Positions 1 to 11,765 of a DNA stretch of 64,000 nucleotides are shown here, in pieces. The notes under the pieces were generated by a model. It worked only from the letters and a program-made list of their open reading frames with translations. It had not been told where the DNA came from and searched no databases. The DNA is from Aplidium turbinatum (Eukaryota > Chordata > Ascidiacea > Aplousobranchia > Polyclinidae). Every line of letters starts with the position of its first letter. Position 1 is the first letter of the stretch. The position numbers and the translations under genes were made by a program. The stretch covers positions 6,771,501 through 6,835,500 of the forward strand of contig OU964922.1 in assembly GCA_918807975.1 (NCBI GenBank), written 5' to 3'.

Positions 1-338
1 GATAAAGAACACATGTTTTGAAATATATTTCTAGTAATTTTCTTACTTTCTTAGGCTTCAAAGAACAGACACAGGCACTAAGGTGGACAATAAAATGTTT
101 CTTTATTATATTTTTTCAGTTAAAGTTTTGAGTAGAACAATTTATTGATAAACATTTTGACTAGATCAAAAATGTTTAAACATAATTTCTTTTGTTAAAG
201 CCAAAGCAAAATGACCAACTAGTCAATGTCTCTAATTTGTTTCATTTGCAGTTTTTTTTTTAGTCACAAATTTGTGCTTTCTGCGAAGAGGCCTTAGATT
301 AGAAGGTGTTAGAAGAACTGTGCTCTTTAGGCCCTACG

Positions 339-3300
339 ATGGATCTTACTTCAACCGAGATAAACTTGCAAGCCGTAGAAGTAGTAACAACAACAGTGTT
401 AACTGGTTTCATCTTATACTTGTTGGTTATGGTCAGTTTCAGAATCACGTTTTATCTCAAATATGATAAGGAAAGGTAAGGGGTATTTCTTTCAATGGAT
501 AGACGTTAAAATGCTTTTAATAAAATAGAAGCCACTCGAACTGTTAATCACTTGGGGAAAAAACTGTAAATTTTTGTAATTGATAGCATATCACTTAAGA
601 GATAAATTTCGAATTAAAATTCGTTTTTAAAAAGCATGGTCTAGCATCATCAACTGGTCATGTCACTGCCGGCAGATGACTTCCAACTTACCTTTTCACG
701 GTTTTGGGTCTCTCTAGCCCGCTGTTCTTAAATTGCTATCAAATTATTTTTCAATCTCACTCAGTAATCTTTTCTTAGGCATTGGTCTTGTCATCTTTCC
801 ATCAAGTAATTTCATTTTTCTGACTACATTGCGTTCTTGCCAGCAAACATACGTTTTGTGAGGGAGTGTTTTTAAAAATAATCTAACGTGATTATTTACA
901 GTTTATTGGAGTTACAAATAAATTCCAGTGGCAATCAACATACAGACCGACAGAGACAACCTTCAAGTAAGTCGTTGCTAGAATTTTAAGATTTTTTCGT
1001 GCTATAATTTGCAAAAAGATGTAGGCTACATTTCATCCTGATATAATTTAACGTAAAATTAAAAAAAAAAAAACTGTGCAGTTTAATTTGATTTTCAAGC
1101 TAGGCCTATTATAGCAAAATCAACACATGCCCAACACTACAAAAGGGTAAAAACATTTAAAAGAAAAGCGAGCGTTAAAAAGTGCTTGAGACTAAAATAA
1201 TAAGAAAAACAATAAAAATTAAGAGAAAACTTTGGAAAAAAAAAAAGTAAAAAACATTGACTCGGTCGCAAAGCTTCAAGGAAGTAATTATTTAAAGTGA
1301 TAAATCCCAAAAAATGTTGATGAATTATAATCTCTCAAACATTTAAAAGAAAAATACTTTTAAGATATTTCATGTCCATCTTTAATTTGCTCCATCCCTC
1401 AATGGACAGGGTTGTTTTAGTTTCTTATTTTAACTTTTATTTGATTTTTCAATTGTATCTTAAGGAACAGAAGGAAGCAATCATCATTTCCTGATCCTCC
1501 ATGTATACAATAGCTTGCTCCTCTTCGCCGTATTCTTGCGTTGCATCGTCTACATTGTAGTGGTTGCCTTGAGATCAGTCTCGTCTCAGCTGGCTTGCAA
1601 CCTCTTGTTTGAAGTAGTGGACCTCCTAAAAGGGATGGGGTAACTAAGTCAATGTAACAAAGATCATTTTTATGCGGTTAAATTTGCCTGAGATTACTCT
1701 GTTTCAAATTTGAATTCCATTTTGCATGATTATTTGTTTGGCAAAAACGCATTTTTTTGTTCTGCACTGTTCGAATGTTAGTTATTACCAGGGTAGGCTA
1801 TGGAAAGGAATGGGAGACGTTTTTTTCATTTTCAATCCTGAGATTTTCTTCCATGCCACCTCTATTTCATCATTTAAATCTTCCATTTCATCTTCCATTC
1901 CATCTCAAAAATTTTTTTTCATCTTCCATTCCATCTTCTATCAGCAAATTTTGTAATTAGCTAAAAAAAATTACAACAATACTTTTCTGAGTTCCGTTCC
2001 GTTTCGTGTAAGAAGTTATCTTACAACTACAAAAAGAATCCAGGGCTGTAGAGTCGGAAAAAAATATACGACCCCGACTTCTCGGTTTACAAAGGGCCGA
2101 CTTCGACTCCGGACACGCCAAAATCGTATTGACTGTACGACTTTGCGACCGACGGCACCGCCCTAGAAGAATCTGAGAGCTTCTGAGAGATTGTTTCGGC
2201 GCAACTTCAACACTTGTTGTGCAGGGAGCACAGCGAGGTGGAAAGTGGCTGTTATTCGTGTTCCGTCAATTTATGTGAGACATCAGGGGTATAGGTATCA
2301 GATATCGGTATATCGTATATCTGTATCAGATATCAGGTATCACGTAGAAAATAATTTTTTGGTACTTGCAGGTGTATTCTCAACCAGCGTTTGCAGGTTG
2401 AGGTAGCGTAAGAGTGGCTGCTTTTTTGTGTTGCTTTTGCGCTGATTACTGACGATACAACCTTACCCGCTCTTCTATCGCTTAAGTTTTATTTATAGTT
2501 GGGCGAAAACTTTGACTTAGAAACCTTATGCTTTATTTCGGTGACTCCACAATGTAGCTTTTATATAGATAAAAGTTCTGTGTTTGTTGTATTAATTTTC
2601 TGTAATGGACCGCCCCGGTATATAAAGCTATGCTGAATTAAGTTTGCGTTTTAGTTTTCATAGCGCTTTGCATGCTGCCACATAATGTCATTGTTTCTTA
2701 CTCTTTTATTAATTGTTCAAGTATTCACAGAAATAGAATCATCTAAGAGCGATGTTCTTCAATGTAGTGTATTTTAATGTCTAAACTTAAGTGAAAGTAT
2801 GTCATTGTCATACCATAAAGTGTGAACATTGTCGACTTTACTTCCTTGAACAATCGTCTTCTAACAGCCGCGCTGGTTCAATGCAAAAAATCAACATATT
2901 CCTGTTTAAAAAACATAATCAAACGTAAAATTTTACTCACTTTATTTTACAACTTTTGTACGTCTTGATATGTCGGTGCAAACTTAATGATAGAATGATA
3001 GAAGATTATTTTCATCCTATCATCCAAATCTTCCAACACTTCCATCTTTGACATTTCCCATCTTCCATCCCAAAATGTGCCTTACATTCCATTCTATCTT
3101 TCATTACATTCCCTGGTTATTACCAGATCTAGCCTCTTGAAGAAGTCAGTCTTTTCCGATTGACGAAACGTCGGAATAAATGTTGATTATCACTTGTGAC
3201 ATGTAGGGATAGTTTAGCTTAGTTTACACCAGACAATACCATGTTTTGAGCTACATTTTTGATAAGTTATAGAAATCTGTGATGGTAACGCTCACTGATG

Positions 3301-6179
3301 TTGTCTCTGATGAGTGTAAATAACTGAATCGTTAATAAAATGTCCTACTACAAAACATAACACCACTCTCAGAATTACATTACATGCAGTAGCATATGAC
3401 CCAATAGTGGTAAAGATACTTACACTGCCATTGACCAGGCAGTTTACGTTTGGAAACTTTAAATTACAAACATAGGCTTGAATGAAAACGTTTGAACAAT
3501 TTTTGCCTGTGAATGCTTCATTTTGCGATTTTTTTTACAAAACTTGATGACGTTTATTAGTTGACAAATGACTCACTAAGCAGGCTGAACGTAAAACAAG
3601 GAATAGGTATTTTATACATTGTACTCAATTAAACAAACTCAATGCTTTGACAGACATTTTATCTGGTGTAGATCTTGACCATGTCGAGGCAGATAAATGC
3701 CCGATCTGGTAAAGGCCTGTATCCGATGCAATGTTTGTACATGTGGACTTATGTCATTGACAAGGCTTGTATGTTCAGATTGATGGCTTTGTACACTTAT
3801 GTATGGCGTTTGCAAAGAAACTTCTATTACCAATCGGTATTGAACCATTTCTATTCCATGTTTATACGCGTATGGAGTTGGAGTGTGGCGGTATGCGCAG
3901 CGCTTGTCGCCATGGTAGGTATTCAGAGCACTGCTTAGAATTGAACATATAGGCGGAATACAATTGTGCTTCGTAAAGTCAGAAATAATATTTGGAGCTG
4001 TTTGTTTCCAGGTTAGAATTATGCTCCAAATTACTAGATGGCGGTATGGCGTACAATATAAAACCTCCAATTTCTATGGATGTGTTTCTGAAGTCTACAA
4101 CGCCACGGAAAGAAATGTCACCCTCACTGAGTGGAATCTTCCGTTTATATACAACTCCTTTTGTGGTATCGTGCTTCTTACATCCATTGGCTTTCTTTAT
4201 GTTTACCTCTGTATAAAAACATACACTCACCAAGGTAATGAAGTCGCAATGCAGTTTGATTTAATCTGAATTAACTTATTAAACGAATTATTAAACCCTT
4301 TGTACAGTTGTTAATATTCATAAATTTTCAACCGATGTTTATGATGTTTTATCACTTTCTTGCTTAAGCTTTCAAAAGATAAAAATAAATTTTAAAGCTA
4401 ATGGCCTGTAAATTGATACTTTGAAAACTGTAAACAAACTTTAGGCTACCCAGTTAATTGTAATGATGAAACCTATCTTGAAACTAGAGCTGTGAAGTCG
4501 AAAAGAGTTTATCTTTTCAAAATTGGAATCAACCCTAACAAATGGCTCAGTTGTAGAGTTAATCGTACTCTTTTACCTCGACTTTGTATCCTGTTTTTAA
4601 AATCTATTTATAAATTCAATACACTAACGACATTTTGCCCATGCGTGGACTTTTTGGAAAAACAAAATATAAGTTAAGCCAATTTGTAATCTGTTTGAAA
4701 AAATTCCATAAAAAAAATGTGGTCAAGTTGCCTGAACTTGAACCTGTTGCCTGAACCTGTGGTCAAAGTTTCATTTAATCGATGCAGAACAAATCCTTCA
4801 AAGCGAACCCCACAATTCCATATTTTTAATTTTATGAGAATTTGAGTTCTTAGATTTGTTCTCAACTTTATATTTGGCACAGTCTAAAGTTTGCCTGATC
4901 AGTCCTGAAATTTTATGGCAATTGCTTAAGCTTAAACCAATTGCACAAATTTCGTTTTTTGTTTGCTTTGAGAGTTTGTTTTTCGATGTTTATTTTCAAT
5001 TTGTTGTTATGATTTCTTGTTCATTTTTATGGTCGCTTGTCTTACCACATTTTGATGTATTTGATAGTCTAACTGGGGTAGGTTACAGAAATTCTAATGT
5101 TTGTAAATAGGCTATGGTAAGCTAAACATTGTTGCACAAAACAACCATCTGTGACAAGATAATTTTGTAGTGAAGAGTGTTTCCATATGCAGATTCTAAA
5201 AAGTCGATGGCTGAAGTCATTCAAGTCCGTCAATGGTTGCTTCGTGCCACCATCTGTTCTTTGATTAGCTTGGCTGTGTCTGTGCTTCCGCAGCTTTTAC
5301 TTTGGCTGGTTTTCTCTTTCCAAATGCCAGCTGTGCTTTTTAACCAAATGGACGATGTTGCTGCTTTGGTGCAGGTAAATTTTGTCGATATGGATCTTTT
5401 CACGTCGTTCAATGTTCTTAGACAATAAGACAACGCAAAAGTAAGAAACGTTTTAAAAATTTACCTGCCGTGCTTCAATACGTTTGTTTCAACTCTTGGC
5501 ATTCTTGTATGGCTTTCAGTATCAATAATAGTTTCAACTAAATTAATCTTTAAACATATCCATGAATAAATGATGTGTTCTCTGTTCCGAAATATATGCC
5601 AAATGCGTATCTAACATTCGGAATCTTGTTCCTTCTTCTTTTGCTTATCCACTAAGCTATCATGGAATCCGAGAGCTAATAATACAGCTTTGATATGGCC
5701 AATGAATGATCTATTGATGGCAGAACTAACCTTCGACGTATAGTATTATGATAGTTTACTTATTGTTGCTCAACAATGAGCTTAAATCTTACCGAAGGGT
5801 TCTATTGCTTAATGGTGTTTAACGTTTTTACAACCGTATCCGGCTCATTCATGACATTAACTTATTACACCTTATCACCTTCACTTGCCTTGTACAAACG
5901 AGTTCAACCGACAATTTTATCTTTAATTCAGCTTCACCGAGACTTGAACCCTGGCCTTTTGTAAACAGGAACAATTACATTTATCCCGCCTAGGCTTGTC
6001 GAAACACTTCAAAATCCTGACAAATTTTATTTTAACAGGGAGTTGCTATGATATTTTCGTTGGGCGATTGGAAAGAGACTTTCACTCCAAAAGTATTGTC
6101 ATTCTGTATGAAGAAAGACGCCGAGTTGTTACAAAAAGACGAATCTGAAAGCAGTTCCAGTCAAGACACGAGATTGTGA
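339..6179 (+). CDS. Seven-exon multi-pass membrane protein, probably a divergent 7TM receptor
   Basis: Coding exons read as 339-475, 902-966, 1465-1613, 3693-3914, 4012-4234, 5193-5374 and 6039-6179. All introns are GT-AG and phases join to one 372-residue frame. The start at 339 begins MDLTSTEINL. Hydrophobic segments lie near residues 12-34, 76-103, 123-150, 170-195, 230-258 and 273-303, with a weaker seventh near 318-340. The loop after segment 4 has sequons at N221 and N226 and a cysteine, C215, that could pair with C112 before segment 3, as in rhodopsin-type receptors. A tryptophan-rich segment 4 fits that family, but I see no clear DRY or NPxxY motif, so the ligand and class stay open. 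The tail is short and serine-rich. The exon 3/exon 4 junction is the least certain; a later donor at 1640 would need another acceptor. Intron 3 carries a hAT insertion. Confidence 0.7.
1080..1285 (-). repeat. Decayed copy of a LINE-tail-like repeat in intron 2/3 region
   Basis: The order of words (CAACA..., AAAAG, GCGAGCGTTA, GTGCTTGAG, then CGGTCGCAA) parallels the better copies at 10955-11125 and 35268-35450. The similarity is partial and A-rich filler has expanded. It lies between coding exons 2 and 3 of the 7TM-like gene. Confidence 0.3.
1789..3115. mobile_element. Non-autonomous hAT-type element in intron 3 of the 7TM-like gene
   Basis: The element starts CAGGG and ends CCCTG. It is flanked by an exact 8-bp duplication, GTTATTAC (1781-1788 and 3116-3123), the usual hAT target size. 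The ends are rich in CATTCC/TTCCAT words in opposite orientations, giving subterminal inverted similarity. No transposase reading frame is present. It has itself received a smaller MITE at 2041-2165. Confidence 0.75.
2041..2165. mobile_element. Short hAT-type MITE nested in the intronic element
   Basis: A 125-bp unit with ends CAGGGCTGTAGAGTCGG and, reversed, TAGGGCGGTGCCGTCGG. Flanks are AAAGAATC (2033-2040) and GAAGAATC (2166-2173), a 7/8 match for an 8-bp duplication. The interior is a run of CGACTCC/GACTTCG words typical of palindromic MITEs. Confidence 0.6.
3138..3180 (+). other. Hammerhead-like motif (candidate)
   Basis: Reading + strand: TTGAAGA, then a stem GTCA(G)T / ATTGAC, then GAAACGTC. 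The order matches a minimal hammerhead core (CUGAUGA, stem II, GAAA, short stem III, cleavage C), but the first box has two departures from consensus. Such motifs are known at the ends of Penelope-like and related retroelements. It lies just outside the hAT insertion in intron 3. Confidence 0.25.
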
Positions 6180-6211
6180 TATAACATGTTAACCCACTGC
6201 ATTAAAAACTA

Positions 6212-6217
6212 AATAAA
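6212..6217 (+). promoter_or_regulatory. Polyadenylation signal of the 7TM-like gene
   Basis: AATAAA lies 33 bases after the stop codon of the seven-exon gene, in an A-rich stretch, so the 3' UTR is probably very short. Confidence 0.5.
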
Positions 6218-6219
6218 AA

Positions 6220-7266
6220 CAAATGCTACATGGTGTCATACGTATAGTAATTGATGTGTGGTTTTGTAAATGACATTGTGTTGTGATTGATTTTGCATCT
6301 GTTATTAGTGTAATAGAAGCATGAAATCCTTTTTTTTATATCTTGAGTTTGATTTCCAAGTCATTTTTGTCACGGAATAATTCGAATTACATCAGTTTAT
6401 TTATTTAGATCATACTTACATGTTGTGGAGCATTTCTTTCTTTTTCTTCAACAGATTGACCATGTTTGATTAGCCTTGATCTCCTATATGAACTCCCTCC
6501 ACTCTGTTCTGTCTGTTGTTTTTAGTAGTAACCTACTTCCGACATGCTTTTCATTTCCGTAATTTCTTTGATATTGTCAAAATATTTCATTTTTTGTCGT
6601 CTTTTGTTCGTTTGCCTTGTGCCATCCCAATCAACATTAATTTTTCCAACGAGTTGCTTCTTGCTGTGTGTCCCAACGATTCTCGGTTGATGTTAATCAG
6701 ACTCCATTTATCGTCTATTTGTTGGGTAACAAATTCATTTGTTTTTCTTTCCATCCAGCTGCTACGTAATAGTCTTCTGTGACATCACATTTCAAAACTC
6801 GTTAACTTTTTAACGTCACGTTTTTGCATGTCCAAATGTCACACTCATAAGTGGCTATTGGAAACACGAGAGTTTGCAGCAATCTTAATTTTGTGTTTTT
6901 ACCAATGGATGTCTGTTTCCACACCGTTGTAAGTGATGTCACAGCTGTTTTTGCCATTGCAATTTAGTGAAGCATTTACATACATGTGCTCTGAAACGTA
7001 TTAATGTCTTTGCCAACATTTGTAATGAAATTATTTTTGCGTATATGAAAGCTCAACCTAAACGCTCTAATAAATTCCTGGCTCCTGCTATTGAAAACAC
7101 ATTGCCAAACAAAATTAATTTGTTTGTTTTTTTCATTTTGAAAACTGCATTACTTTCAAATATAACAAATTAAGTTATTTCAACTGAAAATTCTACAAAC
7201 GTAGATTGCTGTCATAGTTGGTCCGACAGCAATATTAATAGATCACTTAATTAAGATCTCCATAAA
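6220..7266. other. Intergenic, nothing recognised
   Basis: A+T-rich DNA between the 7TM-like gene and the long-TIR transposon. Short open frames are present but have neither splice context nor recognisable similarity. Confidence 0.5.
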
Positions 7267-7905
7267 TAGTGCAGTCGTGGAAGGTTTTTTGTGGGAAAAA
7301 TTTTTTATCAAGCTGATACTTTTCTCAGACCTTCCCCATACTATGCAAATGGCTCAGAAAAAATTCCCCATCAATCGGATGATGGGAAACCTCCTTTTGG
7401 GCCCATTTTCCAAATGACGTCACAATCCCTTTATGAAAATTTTAAGTTTTTCAAAATAGGACATATTATACATCATTTTTTAGGTTTTTTTAAGGGGAAC
7501 AACTTTTTCTATTAATAAGAACCCTGAAAATGTACAGAAAAAGAGTTATTACCGATTAAGCAAAAGGATAAATTTATGAATTCCAGGCAAATTTGAAATT
7601 ATTCGTCACTGTTGGACTTATTCTTCTACATTCGTTAACAAGAATTAAACAAAGTAAGCGAAACAAAAATTGAAGCTATCATCATCATCAAAAACGTCAA
7701 AGATGTTGCTTTCCTCCTCGTCTTGTCCCGTTTCATCTTCATTGTAAGAGCACTCCTCTTCGGTACCAACATCGACGTTATGCAAAAGTGAAAAAAAAAA
7801 CTTCATTCTTAAGTTTTTCGTCTAGTCTCTGGAGTATGTCGTTCACTCGTTCATACTTATTATACTTAGATACGAAAAAGATGTGAAACTATCTTTGTAT
7901 TTGAA
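7267..7905 (+). repeat. Left long terminal inverted repeat
   Basis: Matches the reverse complement of 10125-10760. Besides the terminal 300 bp it contains, on the minus strand, the same acidic C-terminal coding stretch (…DVGTEE-like) found in the right arm, so the repeat reaches into the gene. Confidence 0.7.
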
Positions 7906-8225
7906 GCATAGGCTACTTAGGCTACTATACTATTACATTCGACACCATGACTCCAGATATTGCTGATATTTGCAGAATTCTCTTTTCATCTATGGTTGTA
8001 AGCCTACGATCAACTTCTAACCGAGCAGCACACAGTAAAGAGGACAGCAAAAAGCTTCACCGGAATTTGGAAAGATCTTGCGATCGAGTAAGCTCTTATG
8101 CGATCAATTAAGTCGCGTGGAAGATTGACGGAAGGAAAAGTATGCAGAAAGTGTTCGACATCTTTGGGTTTTTGGTGTGAGTCACTCGGCAAGTATTCAT
8201 GAAGCAATGACGCAACTAAACAAGG

Positions 8226-10391
8226 CTCAGTTTCTATGAAGTAGGCTAACCAGCATGAAGAGTTGGGTGCTTCAAGAAAAAAGAGGGATTACGAAGATTG
8301 TAAAAGTTTCTGGCCTGGTTAACAACGAAAAACCCATTCTTAGTACCAGATGTAAACCTATCTTCTCCTTCAAACGGTCTAGTGTCCATCGCCGGAAAAG
8401 ATGACGTCAATTGTGAACAAGCGGAGCAAATTGGTCAAAATATCCAAAAAGGTTTAGATGGAGTAGCAATTACTATCGCATCAATCAATTGATCAAACCA
8501 TTAGAATCCTTAATGGAAGTAAACAAAGCAAAAAGTAGTGCAAGTGGTATTGGTTCGAAAGTCATGTTCAATAGGATGTTTGCTGTTGCTGAAAGCGAGG
8601 AAAGCCTTGAGCAATTTTTCGAATTCGAGTTGACTTCAGAGCCAATGTCTATGTTCAAGGAAGGTATGATGAGAAAGCCTGACAAACCCTCTCTTCGAAA
8701 AATTCTTTTTTCCTGGTTCTTCGTCGCATGCCTTAGAGGAAATCAACAAGCAACTTCTATTATATCGACGGTGGTGCATTAGGCCTACTACATAAAGTTC
8801 GCTGGAAAAAAGGAATGAAGTTTTCGGAAGTTTGAAATTCGTATGTGAAATATATCCAAAAACATTATACCCATGCTGTAGTTGTATTTGATGTCTATCA
8901 TGACGAAAGTACTAAAAGTCACGAGCACTTGCGCCGAAACTCCGTTCCACAGAGCACGTTTGTGAAAATTGATGCGAGCAATTCACTTCCTTTTACTCAA
9001 GATCGCTACCTCAGCTGCATCGAAACCAAGGCTGAATTCATCAAGTTTGTTTCTACCCTTCTGAGACAATCCGAAGTTGAAGTTCACAACTGCTGTGATG
9101 ATTTTACAATAACATCTACATTGAAAATAACTGATCTACACAATGAATATTGAAAAACGAAATGCACAAGAATAAAACTGCAAAGCAGAGGAGAAAGGCA
9201 CATCGCATGGCGGTTAATTACGCGAGGCAAAATGCTCTGATGATGCTGACGGTTCCATTGTAGCGAAATCCCTTGATTATGCTCTTCTTCGAAAAGGTCC
9301 AGTAAATGTCATTGCTGATGATACTGATGTAGTTACTATGTTACTGCATCATTGGAAGACTGACACTCATGATGATATTTACTTCGACCAAGGAGCGCTT
9401 CAACAAAGCCTGGAGAATCAAAGAAGCCAACCCAAGTATTAAAGATATTAAAGAAGATCTTCTTTTCCTCCATGCATGGTCAGGATGCGACACAACGTCA
9501 TCGATAATTAAAAAAGGGAAAAAAAGTTTGCGAAAATCAGAAACGCTGAAAGAGAATTCTGCAATTATCAGCAATGTCTGGAGTTCCCAAAACGAGGTCG
9601 GAGAAGCCTCTATAACTGCATTCAAGATCTGGTATTGTGGCAATGAAGATTCAACGCTTACTAAACTCAGGTATGTATTTTTACATAGGGATTATATAAT
9701 AATGTTTACACTTTCAAGATATTGTCCAATTCTAGATACCCTGTATGTAATATTTATCTTTGTTTACTTTTAGACATGACAATTACATGTATATGGCATG
9801 CGAAGGGATAATTGCACCGAAAAGCTACCACCGAGCCAAAGAGCAGCCTGCTTCCATGGGTTACGTCTTTAGAATTTAAATTCAATGTTTGTGAATGGGG
9901 ATGGAGAAACAATAGCAACAACGAACTTGTCCCAATAATGACGGATATGCCTATAGCACCAGAAGCATTGACCAAAGTAATTAGATGCAGATGTAAGAAA
10001 TCAATGAAAAATCCATGTGGAACGAAAACTTGCACCTGTCGCAATTATGGAATGGCATGTGTTTCTTCGTGTGGTGAATGTCATGGTGTGGAATGTAATA
10101 GTATAGTAGCCTAAGCATGCTTGAAATACAAAGATAGTTTCACATCTTTTTCGTATCTAAGTAATAATTTGTATGAACGACATATTCCAGAGACTAGACG
10201 AACAACTTAAGAATGAAGACTTTTTTTCACTTCTGCGTAACGTCGATGTTGGTACCGAAGAAAAAGAATTCTCGTACAATGAAGATATGAAACGGGACAA
10301 GACGAGGAGGAAAGCAACATCTTTGTCGTTTTTGATGATAGCTTCAATTTACATTTCGCTTACTTTGTTTAATTTTTGTTATAGAATATAG
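8226..10391 (+). pseudogene. Broken transposase, XPG/PIN-like, tentatively Academ-type
   Basis: Several + strand blocks in different frames read in the expected order. 8489-8782 is a block I do not recognise. 8845-9153 contains VVVFDVYHDESTKSHEHLRR, like the FDG…STK…RR block of XPG-related proteins. About 9240-9360 encodes VIADDTDVVTMLLHH, the acidic nuclease-like motif. 9369-9700 has HAWSGCDTTSS. 9812-10114 ends with a cysteine-rich finger (CRCKK…C.C…C..C). 10173-10391 is an acidic, lysine-rich tail inside the right inverted repeat. Frame changes and stops between blocks show decay. The family is known mainly from uncharacterised invertebrate proteins; the Academ label is an inference. Confidence 0.55.
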
Positions 10392-10760
10392 AAGAATAAG
10401 TCCAACAGTGACGAATAATTTCAAATTTGCCTGAAATTGACAGATTTATCCTTTTGCTAAATCGGTAATAACTCTTTTTCTGTACATTTTCAGGGTTCTT
10501 CTTAATAGAAAAAGTTGTTCCCCTTGAAAAAAGCTAAAAAATGATGTATAATATGTCCTATTTTGAAAAACTTAAAATTTTCATAAAGGGATTGTGACGT
10601 CATTTGGAAAATGGGTCCAAAAGGGGGGTTCCCATCATCCGATTGATGGGGAATTTTTTCTGAGCCATCTGCATAATATGGGGAAGGTCTGAGAAAAGTA
10701 TCAGCTTGATAAAAAAATTTTCCCACAAACACCACTTTTTAAGCTCCCACGACTGCACTA
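10125..10760 (-). repeat. Right long terminal inverted repeat
   Basis: Mirror of 7267-7905. It begins within the 3' end of the transposase remnant and ends with CGACTGCACTA. Confidence 0.7.
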
Positions 10761-10954
10761 AAAGTTTATCGAGAAAAGCTTTCTTGTACATCTTTCTGAC
10801 TTTCTTCGATTGGAAGTAACGTGAAAGATTAAATGTTGAAAAAACTGTGTCAGCAACACAACAGAAAATATAATTTTATTTTCATATTTTATGAGATTTG
10901 TGTGAAAAATGTTTAAACTATTTGGCATTTGTTTTTGATTTTGTGTTTTTTTTA

Positions 10955-11125
10955 GCTTAGTTCAGTTGTTCTTATTTCTGACCATCACAGCAAAAGCAAT
11001 ACAAGTCAACATAGCAAAGGTCTAGAAAAAGCTAGAAGCGACAAAACGCGAACGTTATATCGTGCTTGAGGTCTGAAATAAGTGATTAAGTTTAAAAAAA
11101 TGGCACAGTCGCAACACCTTCATAA
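10955..11125 (-). repeat. LINE-tail-like repeat with CTGAA-type end
   Basis: In reverse complement the order is GGTGTTGCGAC…, AACGTTCGCGTTTTGTCGCT, …GATGGTCAGAAATAA, then CAACTGAAC. This matches 35268-35450 closely. A short tandem (CTGAA) tail is typical of some non-LTR retrotransposon 3' ends; the coding part is absent. Confidence 0.5.
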
Positions 11126-11242
11126 AAAATTAAGATAAAAAGGAAAATAAGAAAAAAATAAAAATAAAATACAAACAAAAACAAAGACCAATATCCAGGC
11201 TATAGCTTTATGAATTTTTGAGCTTTATGAAAAGGTGATCAT
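11126..11242. other. A-rich spacer before the solo LTR
   Basis: Mostly A-rich sequence with AAAATAAA words; no gene seen. Confidence 0.4.
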
Positions 11243-11247
11243 ATAAT

Positions 11248-11760
11248 TGGTCACAGCGGTAAACCATAATTTCTTCGTGGGCTAATTTTACAGGAATACA
11301 CTGTTTGAAAAGAAGTTCAAGTGTGTGTTTCTTCGGTCATTATATACAGACGAAAGGATCCGGGAACTTTAAGTTACAATTTTCCCACGAAGAAATTATG
11401 GTTTACCGCTGTGACCATAAAAAATAAAAGACGGAACTTTTGTCCAGCTAGCAAGCACTAAGCCAACAGTTAAAAGTGCGGCCAACTTTCAAACAATCAT
11501 TTTACGAATGACCAGAATAGATATCAATATCTCAAATTCACGTAGAAAGTAACTGTGACGCAATAAATGAAAGACAATTATGAAGTCATTCCAACAGGTG
11601 TTTAAGCTGATGTAATATTTCCTGTTTAAACAGGCCCAAACAGGTCTTATGAACGATGGTGCAATTTTGGCACATGCTTTAGGAATTTCCATGACGTAAT
11701 ATTCAGTAGACTTGAACGGTTTTATATGACGTTTGATTTGTACAGAGATTGGCCGTAACA
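11248..11760 (-). mobile_element. Solo LTR of the BEL/Pao-type family found at 25.2-31.2 kb
   Basis: From about 11425 onward it matches the LTRs at 25218 and 30629, and it ends with the same GGCCGTAACA. Flanks are an exact 5-bp duplication, ATAAT (11243-11247 and 11761-11765). No internal region remains, so it is a solo LTR fossil. Its first 169 bases are bounded by inverted copies of the LTR-end sequence and run opposite to the same segment in the paired LTRs. Confidence 0.8.
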
Positions 11761-11765
11761 ATAAT

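Larger units (their letters stand above)
7267..10760. mobile_element. DNA transposon with about 630-bp inverted ends and an XPG/PIN-like coding remnant
   Basis: Both ends read TAGTGCAGTCGTGG inward. Inverted similarity continues, with small gaps, to about 7905 on the left and 10125 on the right. The interior holds + strand coding debris with an XPG/PIN-like block, an HAWSGCDTTS block and a cysteine-rich tail. XPG-type nuclease domains are known in Academ transposons, so that superfamily is my tentative assignment. A possible 3-bp duplication (AAA on both sides) would fit but is low in information. Several frame breaks make it non-functional. Confidence 0.65.

Noticed and set aside
3300-3335. 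Hammerhead core at TCTCTGATGAGTG
   Set aside because: A CTGATGAG box is present but no stem II partner or GAAA follows at the right distance.
3639-4070. 143-codon minus-strand frame
   Set aside because: Antisense of exons 4 and 5 of the 7TM-like gene and the intron between them.
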